Part shown: one piece after another, positions 24,228 through 33,102 of the stretch | How positions within the stretch are numbered: position 1 is the stretch's first letter | Layout: the number at the start of each line of letters is the position of its first letter | NCBI GenBank assembly: GCA_020854255.1 | Contig: JADZFV010000375.1 | Coordinates: forward strand, 1-42,333 | DNA: 42,333 nucleotides | Origin: Candidatus Melainabacteria bacterium | Lineage (GTDB): Bacteria > Cyanobacteriota > Vampirovibrionia > Obscuribacterales > Obscuribacteraceae | Direction of reading: 5' to 3' | Program-made: the position numbers and the translations under genes | The notes under the pieces: generated by a model | The model's input: the letters and a program-made list of their open reading frames with translations, nothing else | Told to the model about the DNA's origin: nothing | Databases searched by the model: none

Positions 24228-25792
24228 TTTTTTGCTTTGCGAAACATGTTGCCTAAAAGCACGAACAAACCGCGGAGTTTGCCCACAGGAAATGTTCCAT
24301 GAAGCAGACCAATACCGGCCTTGGCCACTCTGACTCGCGGCTCTCCATACGGATACCACCAAATTCTCTGCAAGCCGGATGGCGAATCGATGTTGATGTG
24401 TTTTATGTTGCACAGATCTTGCAAGCCGAATTGCGAATGACTCCTGCCAAACCCGCTTTTCTTCAACCCGCCCCAGGGCAGTTGCGGTGCCGCGTGAGAG
24501 AAGAGGCAGTCATTGAGAAGCACGGTGCCGACGTTCAAATCGCGGGCAATGCCCTCGGCGCGTGCAAGGTTTTTACCCCAAACTGAAGCCGTCAGCCCGA
24601 ATTCGCTGTCGTTGGCAAGCTCGACCGCTTCGTCTTCGGAATCGACAATCATAATCGGCAAAACTGGGCCGAAGCTTTCTTTCTGCATAATCGCCATCTT
24701 GTGATTGACGCCGGTTAGAATGGTCGGCTCGTAGAAAAAACCACCCAGATCGTCTCTGCGATTGCCGCCTGCCAGCACATTCGCGCCCAGTAAGCGTGCT
24801 TCATCGACATGTGAAATTACCTTTTCCAATTGAATTTCGTCTATTACCGGGCCCACATCCGTACTGGGGTCTTGGGGATTGCCGACAACCAGCGACTTTG
24901 TATGATGCAGGATGCGCTCAAGCAAAGCGTCGGTTTTTTTGCCTTTGATCAAATAAAGCCTTTCAATCGACGCGCATGCTTGTCCGGCGTTTGTAAAAGC
25001 GCCCCAGACAAGCCCTCTGGCGGTCCAGTCGACTGGCGCATCGGGAAGCACTATGGCGGGGTCTTTGCCCCCCAATTCCAAGGTCACCGGTGTCAAATGC
25101 GGCGCCGCCTGCGCCATCACCTTCATGCCGCCCTCGACTGAGCCTGTAAAGATAAGCTTCGCCAGTCTGCAATTGCTCAAGTGCTCGCCTGTAGAGCGGT
25201 CTCCAGTGATCACGTTTACAACGTCTTTGGGAAAGCCGGCCGCCTCGAAAAGCTCTCCAATTTTGATGCCTACTAAAGGCGATTTTTCAGAAGGCTTCAA
25301 AACAACCGTATTGCCCAGCATGACCGCCATAAGGATTGTCATCATGGGAATTGAAAACGGATAATTCCAGGGAGCAATCAATCCGACAACGCCCAAAGGT
25401 TCGAAAGCGACCAGACTTTGCTTGCTGGATAATATCGGATTGGGCAGCTGAATGAGCTGGTCTCTCAGCATGCGCTCGGCGTTTTCGCTCAGCCACACGC
25501 AGGTGTCAAGCGGACCGGTAAGCTCGGATAAATAGCTTTCCACTCTGGGTTTGCCGACCTCGCGGCAAATCAGGTCGGCAATTTCGTCCTGGTTGCGCTC
25601 GATTACCCGCCGCATCTCCAGGATTTTGCGCGCGCGCTTGTGAAACTGGAGCATGCTCCAAGTTTCATAAGCCGTCCAGCTTCTTGCCACTGCCTCCTGA
25701 ACTTCACTTTGCCCAAGCACAGAAACTTGGCCCAGCACCTCTCTGGTGGCTGGATTTATGGAAACGATCGTAGCTGTTTGACTGGCAACCAT
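24224..25792 (-). CDS. NAD(P)-dependent aldehyde dehydrogenase
   Basis: Oxidises an aldehyde to the acid. 522 residues, somewhat longer than most ALDHs because of a C-terminal tail of about 60 residues. Cofactor-binding IAPWNYPFSIP and VLKPSEKSP; general base Glu239 in LELGGKDP; catalytic Cys273 in NAGQACASIE; ESFGPVLPI and LPWGGLKKSGFGRSHSQFGL near the end. The tail (WYPYGEPRVRVAKAGIGLLH) is moderately hydrophobic and ends in GNMFRKAKK, which might associate with the membrane as in fatty-aldehyde or coniferyl-aldehyde types; the substrate is not determinable here. AGG lies 8 bases before the ATG. It is followed with stop/start overlap by a TPR gene. Confidence 0.93.
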   Translation of the reverse strand: MVASQTATIVSINPATREVLGQVSVLGQSEVQEAVARSWTAYETWSMLQFHKRARKILEMRRVIERNQDEIADLICREVGKPRVESYLSELTGPLDTCVWLSENAERMLRDQLIQLPNPILSSKQSLVAFEPLGVVGLIAPWNYPFSIPMMTILMAVMLGNTVVLKPSEKSPLVGIKIGELFEAAGFPKDVVNVITGDRSTGEHLSNCRLAKLIFTGSVEGGMKVMAQAAPHLTPVTLELGGKDPAIVLPDAPVDWTARGLVWGAFTNAGQACASIERLYLIKGKKTDALLERILHHTKSLVVGNPQDPSTDVGPVIDEIQLEKVISHVDEARLLGANVLAGGNRRDDLGGFFYEPTILTGVNHKMAIMQKESFGPVLPIMIVDSEDEAVELANDSEFGLTASVWGKNLARAEGIARDLNVGTVLLNDCLFSHAAPQLPWGGLKKSGFGRSHSQFGLQDLCNIKHINIDSPSGLQRIWWYPYGEPRVRVAKAGIGLLHGTFPVGKLRGLFVLLGNMFRKAKK

Positions 25793-25854
25793 CTTGCAAA
25801 CCTGAGCTGACGAAGGTAATTCTATCTAACTTCGGCACGCCGGTCCTAATAATG

Positions 25855-27102
25855 CTATTTTTGGTTGAGCCCTTCTTTGGCTTTCGCTTCATAGTCGACG
25901 CCCTGAGCCTTCAAACCCGGCACTCTCTGGCATTCCTTCGCTTCCGACAAGGCGTCCTCGAAGCGTCCGGCCTTAATAAAAGCGTCAGCCAGGCAGCTGT
26001 GCACAACTAAAAGAGACTGATCGCCGGCCAGAGCCTGTTCGAAATTCTTGATTGCCTCATCTGTTTCATTGCGCTGCGATGCCAATTTCCCTCTTGCCAA
26101 AAAGAAAAGCGGGCGTTTATCGCTTCTTTCCATGACCTTTTTCAAGCACAGTTCGGATTCATCTGCGTTTCCCTGGTCGGCTAATATTATCGACTTGATC
26201 GATAAAACATCGATGTCGTCCGGAGCAATGCTGAGCATGGCGTCTACGGTAGCGCGCGCTTCATCGAGACTGCTGGAAAATAGCTGACCGAGCGCTTTGG
26301 CTTTCAGCGCCGAAGTTGACTTGGGATATTTGTCCAGCGCCTTATTCGCCGCCTGCACGGCTTCACTGTAAGCGCCTACTGAAAGCGCTTCTGTGGCTAG
26401 CTGATCGAAATATTCCGGCGGATCGATTTCAGAGGAAAGCAGCCGGCCGACCTCACCTTTAAGGGCTTCGGCTTTGCCTGTCGTGCGCAAGCTGTGCAAT
26501 GCGCGGAATTTGGCGCGCCGGGCCTGGGGGTCGAGGATGGCAGCCTTTTCGCCGCACGCCTTGGCTTTGTCCATCTGTTTGAGCCGTCCATACAGGTCGC
26601 AAAGTGTCGACCAGGCATCATATGAGGTCGGATCGAGCTCAGTAATGCGCTCGAATTCGTCTTTCGCTGCAGCAGTCTTATCCATCGCCATTAAGGTCAA
26701 AGCATGTTGCATGTGTGCGGCTGTTGAATTGGGCGAGATCTGGCAGGCAATATTCGCTTCCGATTCAGCCTCCTCTTTGGTTTTTCCAATTCTCAAAAGA
26801 ATTGTCGACAGCAAAAGATGCAATTGGGAATTGTGCATACACTTCGGCGACCAAGACCGCAAAAGGTCGGCGGCTTCCATGTTCTTGTTGGCTGCAAACA
26901 TCGCCGCCGCCTTTGCTACAGCGTCGCGGCAGCCGGGATCGTCTTTGGCATAAACCGGGGCGGCGGGCTCGGGCTCAACTTTTCTTTTTGCTAAAACGAC
27001 CTGACAGGGCAAAAACAAAGGAAGGCTCAGGGATAAAACCAGCGAAATAACGGTCGAAGGAGCCGATAAATTGCTGAGCCGGATTTGCTTTCTTTGTGTC
27101 AT
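25855..27102 (-). CDS. Exported TPR-repeat protein with a Cys pair
   Basis: A 415-residue protein with a signal peptide (STVISLVLSLSLPLFLPCQV, likely cut near VLAKRK). About eight degenerate TPR units follow, e.g. GKTKEEAESEANIACQISP, LKQMDKAKACGEKAAILDP and GRFEDALSEAKECQRVPG. Cys residues at about 58, 88 and 119 in the mature part could form disulfides. The ATG is at 27100-27102 with no clear ribosome-binding site. It ends 62 bases before the aldehyde dehydrogenase on the same strand, so the two and the next TPR gene may form one operon. It is divergent from the TPR gene at 27256. Confidence 0.78.
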   Translation of the reverse strand: MTQRKQIRLSNLSAPSTVISLVLSLSLPLFLPCQVVLAKRKVEPEPAAPVYAKDDPGCRDAVAKAAAMFAANKNMEAADLLRSWSPKCMHNSQLHLLLSTILLRIGKTKEEAESEANIACQISPNSTAAHMQHALTLMAMDKTAAAKDEFERITELDPTSYDAWSTLCDLYGRLKQMDKAKACGEKAAILDPQARRAKFRALHSLRTTGKAEALKGEVGRLLSSEIDPPEYFDQLATEALSVGAYSEAVQAANKALDKYPKSTSALKAKALGQLFSSSLDEARATVDAMLSIAPDDIDVLSIKSIILADQGNADESELCLKKVMERSDKRPLFFLARGKLASQRNETDEAIKNFEQALAGDQSLLVVHSCLADAFIKAGRFEDALSEAKECQRVPGLKAQGVDYEAKAKEGLNQK

Positions 27103-27255
27103 TGTCTTTGTAAGTAAGAGTTGAGTTCGACAAGTTTGCCTTTATATTTAACTGGTCAGCATAGCCGATTTCCTTTCAACATGCCTCCGTTTGCGCCGGT
27201 TATCAACATGTCCTAAACTGAATTTGACTCTTAATCTAGCTGCTCTGTATCCACA

Positions 27256-28440
27256 ATGGCAATTTTATTGGAATCTCTTTTGTCCTCTTTCCTAATTTCC
27301 ATTCAAACAAAATGCCCAATCAACCCTTTGAACTCATTGAGTTCATCGATCTCCAGGGCTTCTTTTGCACTCGTGGCGGGTGCGTTGTGTCTGAGCCTCA
27401 CACTCGGGCAAAGCGCATCTGCACAGAAGGACAACAACAACGAAGACTTGCTTCAGAAGGCGGAGAAGCTCTACCTCGACCGGCGCATGGGCGAATCAGC
27501 CAGCTATTTGAACACGATTATTTCCGCAGACAGCAAGAATGCTCGCGCACACAATTTGTTGGGCAAGATTTACCATCGCCAGGGAAAAGTTGAACTGGCC
27601 ATGGCCGAGTATCACAAAGCAATCGACAGCGATGCGCGCCTTGCCGACGCCCGCTACAACTTGGGTGTGGCACTGATAGATCAGGACAATTTCAGAGAGG
27701 CGGAGCGATATTTAGACGACGCAGTGAAACTCGACGGTCGCTCCGCAGAGGCGCATTACAACCTGGGACTCTGTGCCGACCGGCTTGATAAGAACGAAAA
27801 AGCACTGGACGAGTTTCAAAAGTCAGTGAAGATAGATCCTTCAATTGCTGAAGCCCGCTACTGTCTGGGTCGTGCCTATTACAAAATGAAGATGGTGGAC
27901 AAGGCTGTTGAAGAGTACAAAGCAGCTCTGAATCTGAACCCCAAATATGTGGAAGCTCACAATAACCTTGGTGTCGCATACAGTGACCTGGGCAAATATC
28001 CCGAGTCAATTTCCGAGTTTCAAATCGCGCTGAAGATTGAGCCGAATTATCCGCAAGCGCAACGCAATTTAGGCTACGCGCAAGCGCACACCAGCCTTGG
28101 TATCACTTATTTTAAACAGGGAAACATCAAAAAGGCGTTCGACGAATACAGGAAAGCGATCAAGATTGATCCCGAATTTGCTGATGCCCACTACAATTTG
28201 GGCATTTACTATCAGCAACAAGGACAGATTGCCACCGCAGTCGGACACTACCAGGCGGCGATTAAGTTTGATCCGAAAAACGTAATGGCTCATAACAATC
28301 TTGGTGTTGCATATTCGCGTCTGGGAAAACGCGATCTCGCCGAAGCTGAGTATCGGCAAGCACTTAAATTGAAACCGGATTATCGCGAAGCAGAGCAAAA
28401 TCTGCAAGCGCTGAAACTTGGACCTGGTGCACGGCAGTAG
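27256..28440 (+). CDS. Exported TPR-repeat protein
   Basis: A 394-residue protein with a long N-terminal region and signal peptide (RASFALVAGALCLSLTLGQS, likely cut after ASA). Nine to ten highly regular TPRs follow, with the consensus AEAHYNLGLCADRLDKNEKA, VEAHNNLGVAYSDLGKYPES and FADAHYNLGIYYQQQGQIAT. Such canonical repeats resemble those of cyanobacterial and O-GlcNAc-transferase-type TPRs. The ATG at 27256 has no clear ribosome-binding site; TTGACT lies at 27224-27229 and a leaderless message is possible. A later TTG or GTG start before the signal peptide cannot be excluded. Divergent from the TPR gene at 27102. Confidence 0.8.
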   Translation: MAILLESLLSSFLISIQTKCPINPLNSLSSSISRASFALVAGALCLSLTLGQSASAQKDNNNEDLLQKAEKLYLDRRMGESASYLNTIISADSKNARAHNLLGKIYHRQGKVELAMAEYHKAIDSDARLADARYNLGVALIDQDNFREAERYLDDAVKLDGRSAEAHYNLGLCADRLDKNEKALDEFQKSVKIDPSIAEARYCLGRAYYKMKMVDKAVEEYKAALNLNPKYVEAHNNLGVAYSDLGKYPESISEFQIALKIEPNYPQAQRNLGYAQAHTSLGITYFKQGNIKKAFDEYRKAIKIDPEFADAHYNLGIYYQQQGQIATAVGHYQAAIKFDPKNVMAHNNLGVAYSRLGKRDLAEAEYRQALKLKPDYREAEQNLQALKLGPGARQ

Positions 28441-28513
28441 ATAATCAAAAGTTTTTTGTATTGAAACCCAGCGCCGATACCTGCCGTAATTAAGCGCAGC
28501 AAGCCCCGCCAAT

Positions 28514-28543
28514 TGCGCGAGGGCCCTAGGCAACACTCGCGCA
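28514..28543 (+). terminator. Possible terminator after the TPR gene
   Basis: Perfect 8-bp stem TGCGCGAG / CTCGCGCA with a 14-base loop, followed by CAGGACTTTTG. The T-run is short and 5 bases away, so this is only a candidate. A second small inverted repeat, TACATAC / GTATGTA, lies at 28593-28610 in the AT-rich stretch beyond. Confidence 0.35.
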
Positions 28544-28663
28544 CAGGACTTTTGCACCAGTAGGCAGTGCACAATTTCCTATATCTATAATATACATACC
28601 TTTGTATGTAGCGTCAAGGCTAAATAGCACTTTTATTTCGCTGATTCTTGGCTCGGGCGAGCG

Positions 28664-30706
28664 TTAGTGCTCCCAGTTGCAACCCGTTTGCTCTACTTCT
28701 AGCCGCTTTGGCCTTTTGAAGTTCAGGCGTTCCCACTCCAACTTGGCTTTCTTCTTGTCCTCTTTCGTTTCTTTCTTCTCGTCTACATCACCTTGTTTTG
28801 CCGGCTTTATTTCTATCGGATAACTGATGATCGTTTTGCGCCGATTGGTTCCTTTGGGTGGTTGAACCACCGCGCATAACCAGGAGCCGTTTGGAGTGCC
28901 GCGCCAGACGCACTGTCCACTGTCGTCGGCAGTCAAATCATCTGTTATCTCATCAGGTTTTTCGAGCGGAACCGGAATATTCTTTTCTACAGGGGTGACA
29001 CCGCGCCCGGTGCCTGTATACAAAGTGATTTTGGAGCCGGGGGGCACTCCGCTGATTTTGGCAACTACTTTGTCTTTGCGAAAGGCAGAAAGAATGTTTT
29101 CCGTTATCGGCACAATCCTTGACGGTGCCCGGGGTTTGATGGATGGGTGCGCTTCCAGATATTGGCGAAATGGAATGCCTACGCGTTCAGGTGTGTTCAC
29201 CACATTCTTTGCATCTTTGAAGTCATAGCCTTCACCCGACTGGAATGTGTAATTGTTGATGGCGATTTTGTAGTCTTTGGTTTCATCAACCGGACTGTAT
29301 GAGCCGTCTTTGTTTTCCGACAGTGCAAAAACGAGCCGCTCACCGCGTTTTCTTGTCGGGTCATAACCGAGCTTCAAGCCATGCACGTCGAGAAATCGTC
29401 CACCGGCAGGACCGGAGACACTATGTTCTAATGCGGAGAGAAGGGCCTTGCCCTTGATGGTGGCAAAGGTAAGCTTGTTGTCGAAGGGCAGAATTTCTTG
29501 CACTTTTTCCAGTGTGATCGGGCCTTTCTCAATGCGTCCTCTCATGCCGCCTCGGTTGTGCACGCTGATTGTTGTTCCATAACTCTTGCCTGCATCGCAA
29601 AGGGCATCGGTGATCAGATCGCCTAAAGCGGAATCCCATGGATAGGCAGTCCAGCGATTGTCAAAGGCGCCTTCTGCTTGCGAAACAATCGTGCGCCTGA
29701 GTGGAAGAAGTGGTTCCACTTTCTTATCGATGTATGCCTTCATGACCGGATCTTCCGGTATTCTGTCGGTAATATTGATGAGGCGATATCTGGTTTCCGC
29801 TGCGTCCAGACTTCCGTCTTTCTTAAAGGCAACATCCAGGCGGCCCAGCGTTCGGCCGTAGCTTCCCGTTTGAACAATGATGGTTTTGGAGCTGTCGTCG
29901 TGTTCGACGAAAATGGCTTTGTCCAGGCGTGTGTGGCTGTGTCCACCTATGATTACATCGATTTGCGGAATCTCTCTTGAAATTTGTTCATCGAAGTCGG
30001 TACCGCAGTGTGTTACGGCAACAATGTGGCTGACGCCCTGTTTTTCCACCTCTTTAACTACGTTGCGAACCGGAATCAGCCAGTCGTCATTGAGGTGCTT
30101 GATTTTGACGCCTCCCAGCGAAAGGGAAAGTCTCTCCAATTCCGGTGTCATGACGCCGATAAAGGCGATTTTCTTGCCGCCGATTTCTCTTATGACGTAA
30201 GGCTTGATCACTGCTTTGAGATCCGGCTGTGCTTCGGCGTCCATGTTGGCGCAAACGATGTCGAATTTCGCGTTTTTCAGCTGTTTGCCGAGATTTTCCG
30301 CCCCGTCGTCGAACTCGTGATTGCCTATCGTGTAAATGTCGTAGCCAATCTGGTTAAGGAGAGAAACTTCCACCTCGCCGTGGTAATGAGTGAATAGGGG
30401 CGTGCCCTGGAACATATCTCCGGCGTCGATGACGACAGTATTGGGAGTATTTCCCTTTATCGAATGGATTAAATGACCCAGGCGCGCCATACCACCGACA
30501 ATCCTTCCCCTTTCCGAAAAAGGCTCCGCGTGCGAGTGCAAGTCATTGGTGTGTAGTATGGTGAAATGGAGTTCTTCGTCGGCCGCCCGGGTGTCAGATG
30601 TGACGGCGGAAACGTGGACAACGGCAAGGAGGCTCAAAGCGATGAGTGCCAGCTTCAAGAATCGCCGGACGTTGAGACTGCTTTTGGGGGCTTTATCGTT
30701 TTGCAT
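28664..30706 (-). CDS. Secreted 5'-nucleotidase / UshA-type metallophosphatase
   Basis: Hydrolyses extracytoplasmic nucleotides or related phosphodiesters to recover nucleoside and phosphate. 680 residues with a signal peptide (LKLALIALSLLAVVHVSAVT). Metal-site motifs in order: HTNDLHSHAEP, DAGDMFQG, GNHEFDDG, THCGTDFD and GGHSHTRL. The C-terminal nucleotide-binding domain shows YPWDSALGDLITDAL, NRGGMRG and FQSGEGYDF. About 120 further residues follow: a beta-rich segment and a Lys/Glu-rich tail ending ALEWERLNFKRP-like. ATG at 30704-30706, with AAGGA 13 bases upstream. Its first 65 bases overlap the 5' end of the divergent gene at 30642. Confidence 0.92.
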   Translation of the reverse strand: MQNDKAPKSSLNVRRFLKLALIALSLLAVVHVSAVTSDTRAADEELHFTILHTNDLHSHAEPFSERGRIVGGMARLGHLIHSIKGNTPNTVVIDAGDMFQGTPLFTHYHGEVEVSLLNQIGYDIYTIGNHEFDDGAENLGKQLKNAKFDIVCANMDAEAQPDLKAVIKPYVIREIGGKKIAFIGVMTPELERLSLSLGGVKIKHLNDDWLIPVRNVVKEVEKQGVSHIVAVTHCGTDFDEQISREIPQIDVIIGGHSHTRLDKAIFVEHDDSSKTIIVQTGSYGRTLGRLDVAFKKDGSLDAAETRYRLINITDRIPEDPVMKAYIDKKVEPLLPLRRTIVSQAEGAFDNRWTAYPWDSALGDLITDALCDAGKSYGTTISVHNRGGMRGRIEKGPITLEKVQEILPFDNKLTFATIKGKALLSALEHSVSGPAGGRFLDVHGLKLGYDPTRKRGERLVFALSENKDGSYSPVDETKDYKIAINNYTFQSGEGYDFKDAKNVVNTPERVGIPFRQYLEAHPSIKPRAPSRIVPITENILSAFRKDKVVAKISGVPPGSKITLYTGTGRGVTPVEKNIPVPLEKPDEITDDLTADDSGQCVWRGTPNGSWLCAVVQPPKGTNRRKTIISYPIEIKPAKQGDVDEKKETKEDKKKAKLEWERLNFKRPKRLEVEQTGCNWEH

Positions 30707-31343
30707 GTTTGCCGTGACTTCCTTAGGTGCGCCTACTAATGTATACGGTCAAGTGCCCGGAAAAGTTCGAAGTTTGGACGTTGAATTTGTTCCTGAGCCG
30801 GGGTGTCCTGTAGCTGTGACGAATGGACGAGCCGAATTGGACCTCGATCCATTCGATGTTCCAATCGACGCTCGCATCTATATTGATTATAAGAATATTT
30901 CAGAAAGAGCAATCTCGGCTGTCAAGTTTCGATTGCGCTTCACCGATCAAGAAATGAAAGACCGCGGCACCTGGCATGCTCCAGATATGGAATTGTTACC
31001 GCCGGGAGCAACCGGGACGGAAAAATGGAAACACGAGAAAGTAGATCCGCGTGCGACATCTTTGAAAGTCAGAATCTTGCAGGTGAAGTATCAGGACAAT
31101 TCCCACTGGATGAGTGTGAAAATGTCGGAGCTTGCCAACCCTTCTAATTCTTCTAATGCGTCCGCCGGTGCCACCGGGGGAGGTGGCGGTGGTGAAGCTT
31201 CTCCTCAAGCTCAGCTCCAATCAAATTCGATAATTCCGGACATTCCGCAACAACAGGCACCGCCTGCAAAGGCGGCGCCTCCAGCCAATGCCGGCGGACA
31301 AGCTGCTCCGGCAAGCGAAGATCCCTTCAGCATAGGGCGGTAG
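30642..31343 (+). CDS. Secreted protein of unknown function
   Basis: A 233-residue protein that I do not recognise. Signal peptide LRLLLGALSFCMFAVTSLGA, likely cut near VYGQ. The middle forms a beta-sandwich-like domain (IDARIYIDYKNISERAISAV and KFRLRFTDQEM), which resembles FxLYD/DUF-type domains that contain a 'conserved NxS...AI..V.F.L.F' pattern. The C-terminus is low-complexity: a Gly/Ser run, then Pro/Ala/Gln (QQQAPPAKAAPPANAGG) and a final DPFSIGR. The ATG at 30642 has AAGGAGG 9 bases upstream, so the start is firm even though it lies inside the 5' part of the opposite gene. A stem GTTAAT / ATTAAC (31380-31399) follows 36 bases after the stop. Confidence 0.7.
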   Translation: MSASFKNRRTLRLLLGALSFCMFAVTSLGAPTNVYGQVPGKVRSLDVEFVPEPGCPVAVTNGRAELDLDPFDVPIDARIYIDYKNISERAISAVKFRLRFTDQEMKDRGTWHAPDMELLPPGATGTEKWKHEKVDPRATSLKVRILQVKYQDNSHWMSVKMSELANPSNSSNASAGATGGGGGGEASPQAQLQSNSIIPDIPQQQAPPAKAAPPANAGGQAAPASEDPFSIGR

Positions 31344-31530
31344 CGAAGATGGTGCTTCGGGAAATGCTGCTTAGTTGAAGTTAATGAGCGGGAATTAACA
31401 ACTCTACCAGTTTCTCAAATAAATACAAGTCTTTTCGTATATGGCGGCGGGATGTATTGTATATGCAGCATGATGGCTCTTTGTCACCGCAGAGAGCCTT
31501 TACAAGAGAATAATTTGAAAGTAGGGCGAA

Positions 31531-31950
31531 ATGACGGCGCTTTTGTCGCTTGCACCTGTGTTAGCCGCTTGCTACCTTTTGGCCACTCTAAAAGGGCACG
31601 CGGTGCTCCTTTTATTTCTGGCGGCCAGCCTTGCCTGGTGTGCGTGGGCGGTTATGAGAGAAAGACGATGTGCGCATCTCGAGAGATTGGCTCGGTTTGC
31701 TGAATACGAAAACATGTTTGACATTGATGATGAAGAGCTCATTGCTGTTCCGCCTTCACCAGTGGTGCCACATCCGCCTGCACGATTACCAGATTTCCTG
31801 GTAGCGCGAAACTCTGCAAGAGCTGAGCGCCCGAGCATGGCGCATAGCAGAGTAGCTGGCAATCAGCAGCCTGCGGTGCAAGATTCCTGGCGTCAATCTC
31901 CTGGTGCCGAGAAAGTTCGCGCATTTCCCATACACAAACTCTCGCGCTGA
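31531..31950 (+). CDS. Small membrane protein, unrecognised
   Basis: A 139-residue protein with one or two N-terminal hydrophobic helices (LLSLAPVLAACYLLATLKGH and AVLLLFLAASLAWCAWAVMR). A basic/acidic cytosolic part follows (RRCAHLERLARFAEYENMFD, IDDEELIAV) and then a Pro/Ser/Gln-rich tail. AGGG lies 4 bases before the ATG, which supports it. It lies between the secreted protein and the sensor-like protein, in the same direction but with long gaps. The 287-base region after it holds two palindromes and no gene. Function unknown; it might also be spurious, but its composition is that of a real protein. Confidence 0.5.
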   Translation: MTALLSLAPVLAACYLLATLKGHAVLLLFLAASLAWCAWAVMRERRCAHLERLARFAEYENMFDIDDEELIAVPPSPVVPHPPARLPDFLVARNSARAERPSMAHSRVAGNQQPAVQDSWRQSPGAEKVRAFPIHKLSR

Positions 31951-32114
31951 CAGGCAGACTTGTCTGGCTCATATCGAATTTGAAAACAGACTGCACAAGG
32001 CGCGATTGCGCACTTTGCATCGGGTAAACCAGATATTGGTCTAGTGGTTTTCCTTGAAATGGTTTTGTGGCTCTGTTTTTCTTGGTGGACTTTCGATTGC
32101 AGCAAGGCGGTTTT

Positions 32115-32129
32115 CCAGAGAATCTCTGG
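32115..32129. promoter_or_regulatory. Interrupted palindrome CCAGAGA-A-TCTCTGG
   Basis: Perfect 7-base arms around one base, 109 bases before the sensor-like gene. TATAAA at 32139-32144 is close downstream. The symmetry suggests a repressor or activator site. Confidence 0.4.
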
Positions 32130-32186
32130 GGGTTTCCCTATAAAGGTGATACAGGATTGGATGGCATAAGTAAACTAAGGCATTCG

Positions 32187-32203
32187 GGGAATCCGGTATT
32201 CCC
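32187..32203. promoter_or_regulatory. Inverted repeat GGGAAT / ATTCCC
   Basis: Perfect 6-base arms with a CCGGT spacer, 35 bases before the sensor-like gene. Could be an operator or a hairpin in the leader RNA. Confidence 0.35.
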
Positions 32204-32237
32204 AGTGGGATCGAGTTTTCATATGGTAGCCCGATGA

Positions 32238-33065
32238 GTGAGCGGCCCTAAGCGGTTCGTGCTTGAGTCAGAGCCATTACACCAGATGTTCTCAATAGAA
32301 GCCTTCAGTTTGCAGGACATGACTGAACTCAGCGGAGAGATCCGTGAGCTGGGTAATGGCGCGCGCACTCAAGAAGAAATTGCCGATCGAATTGTCCACC
32401 ATTTATTCGACGGGTTTACCTTGAAAAAGAGCGGCGAAAAGGCTTTTGCTCTGGTTCGATTTTTTATCAGTCTCCCCTACCTGGATCTCGAAGCTCCACT
32501 TAAAAGATATGTGGAAAGCCGGCGCGCCGAATACCGCGACCTAAGACCCGATACTCGCTGCTTGACCCTTCTTGCCACTTGCGGGCAAATGGAGCAATGG
32601 TGTGACCGCACCCGATCACACGAGCATCGAGTCATTCCGATTGACAGTCCAGACCTGGCCACCGAATTGCCGATGATTGCCTTGCTTTGCAAACAGTTTG
32701 GATTTGAATCGAATTCTGTCGCCGATGTCGTTCTTACCCATCCCGACCGGCAATCGAATTCTGTCGCCACTGTGGAGAGCGATGTGGTCATGGACCAGGA
32801 TCAGGCTACCTTCAATGTTTTCTTCGTTCCTGAAGCACTGGAGTCGCCTTACATTTATGCCCAGGAAGAATTTGTAAAACCTTACGGCATCAAATCTGTG
32901 CTGGGATTTGGCGGCATACTATCAGCTGGTCAGATTTTTGCCGTAATTCTATTTTCGCGCGCGCCAATAAAACGCGAAGTCGCTCAGCGTTTCAAGCCTC
33001 TGGCCCTGTCGGCGAAAAATGCATTGCTGCAAGTGCCACAAGATAAGGTATTCGCTCTACCTTGA
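32238..33065 (+). CDS. Stand-alone sensor-like protein
   Basis: A 275-residue cytosolic protein. The C-terminal part (FNVFFVPEALESPYIYAQEE, YGIKSVLGFGGILSAGQIFA, VILFSRAPIKREVAQRF) closely recalls an N-terminal GAF-like sensory module that I remember from hybrid histidine kinases and related signalling proteins. Here no kinase, cyclase or helix-turn-helix follows. A 45-bp in-frame duplication is visible (QSNSVA / ESNSVA). The start is uncertain: GTG at 32238 without a good ribosome-binding site, or ATG at 32286 (MFSIEAFSLQ). Two palindromes upstream suggest regulated expression. It converges with murJ 37 bases away. The domain call is from memory and moderate at best. Confidence 0.6.
   Translation: MSGPKRFVLESEPLHQMFSIEAFSLQDMTELSGEIRELGNGARTQEEIADRIVHHLFDGFTLKKSGEKAFALVRFFISLPYLDLEAPLKRYVESRRAEYRDLRPDTRCLTLLATCGQMEQWCDRTRSHEHRVIPIDSPDLATELPMIALLCKQFGFESNSVADVVLTHPDRQSNSVATVESDVVMDQDQATFNVFFVPEALESPYIYAQEEFVKPYGIKSVLGFGGILSAGQIFAVILFSRAPIKREVAQRFKPLALSAKNALLQVPQDKVFALP
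32707..32768 (+). repeat. 17-bp direct repeat, 45-bp period
   Basis: AATCGAATTCTGTCGCC occurs at 32707-32723 and 32752-32768. The 45-base period equals 15 codons, so the copies are in frame and encode SNSVA twice in the sensor-like protein. Confidence 0.85.
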
Positions 33066-33102
33066 ACCTGCTTGGCGCGGCGGCGAAAGGTTTACGCCGC
33101 CA

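Noticed and set aside
28069-28572. 167-codon minus-strand frame overlapping the end of a TPR gene
   Set aside because: It lies mostly opposite canonical TPR repeats and has no motif.
33079-33101. Hairpin GGCGGCG / CGCCGCC between the sensor-like gene and murJ
   Set aside because: It could end transcripts from both sides, but it has a 9-base loop and no T-tract, so I did not list it as a terminator.
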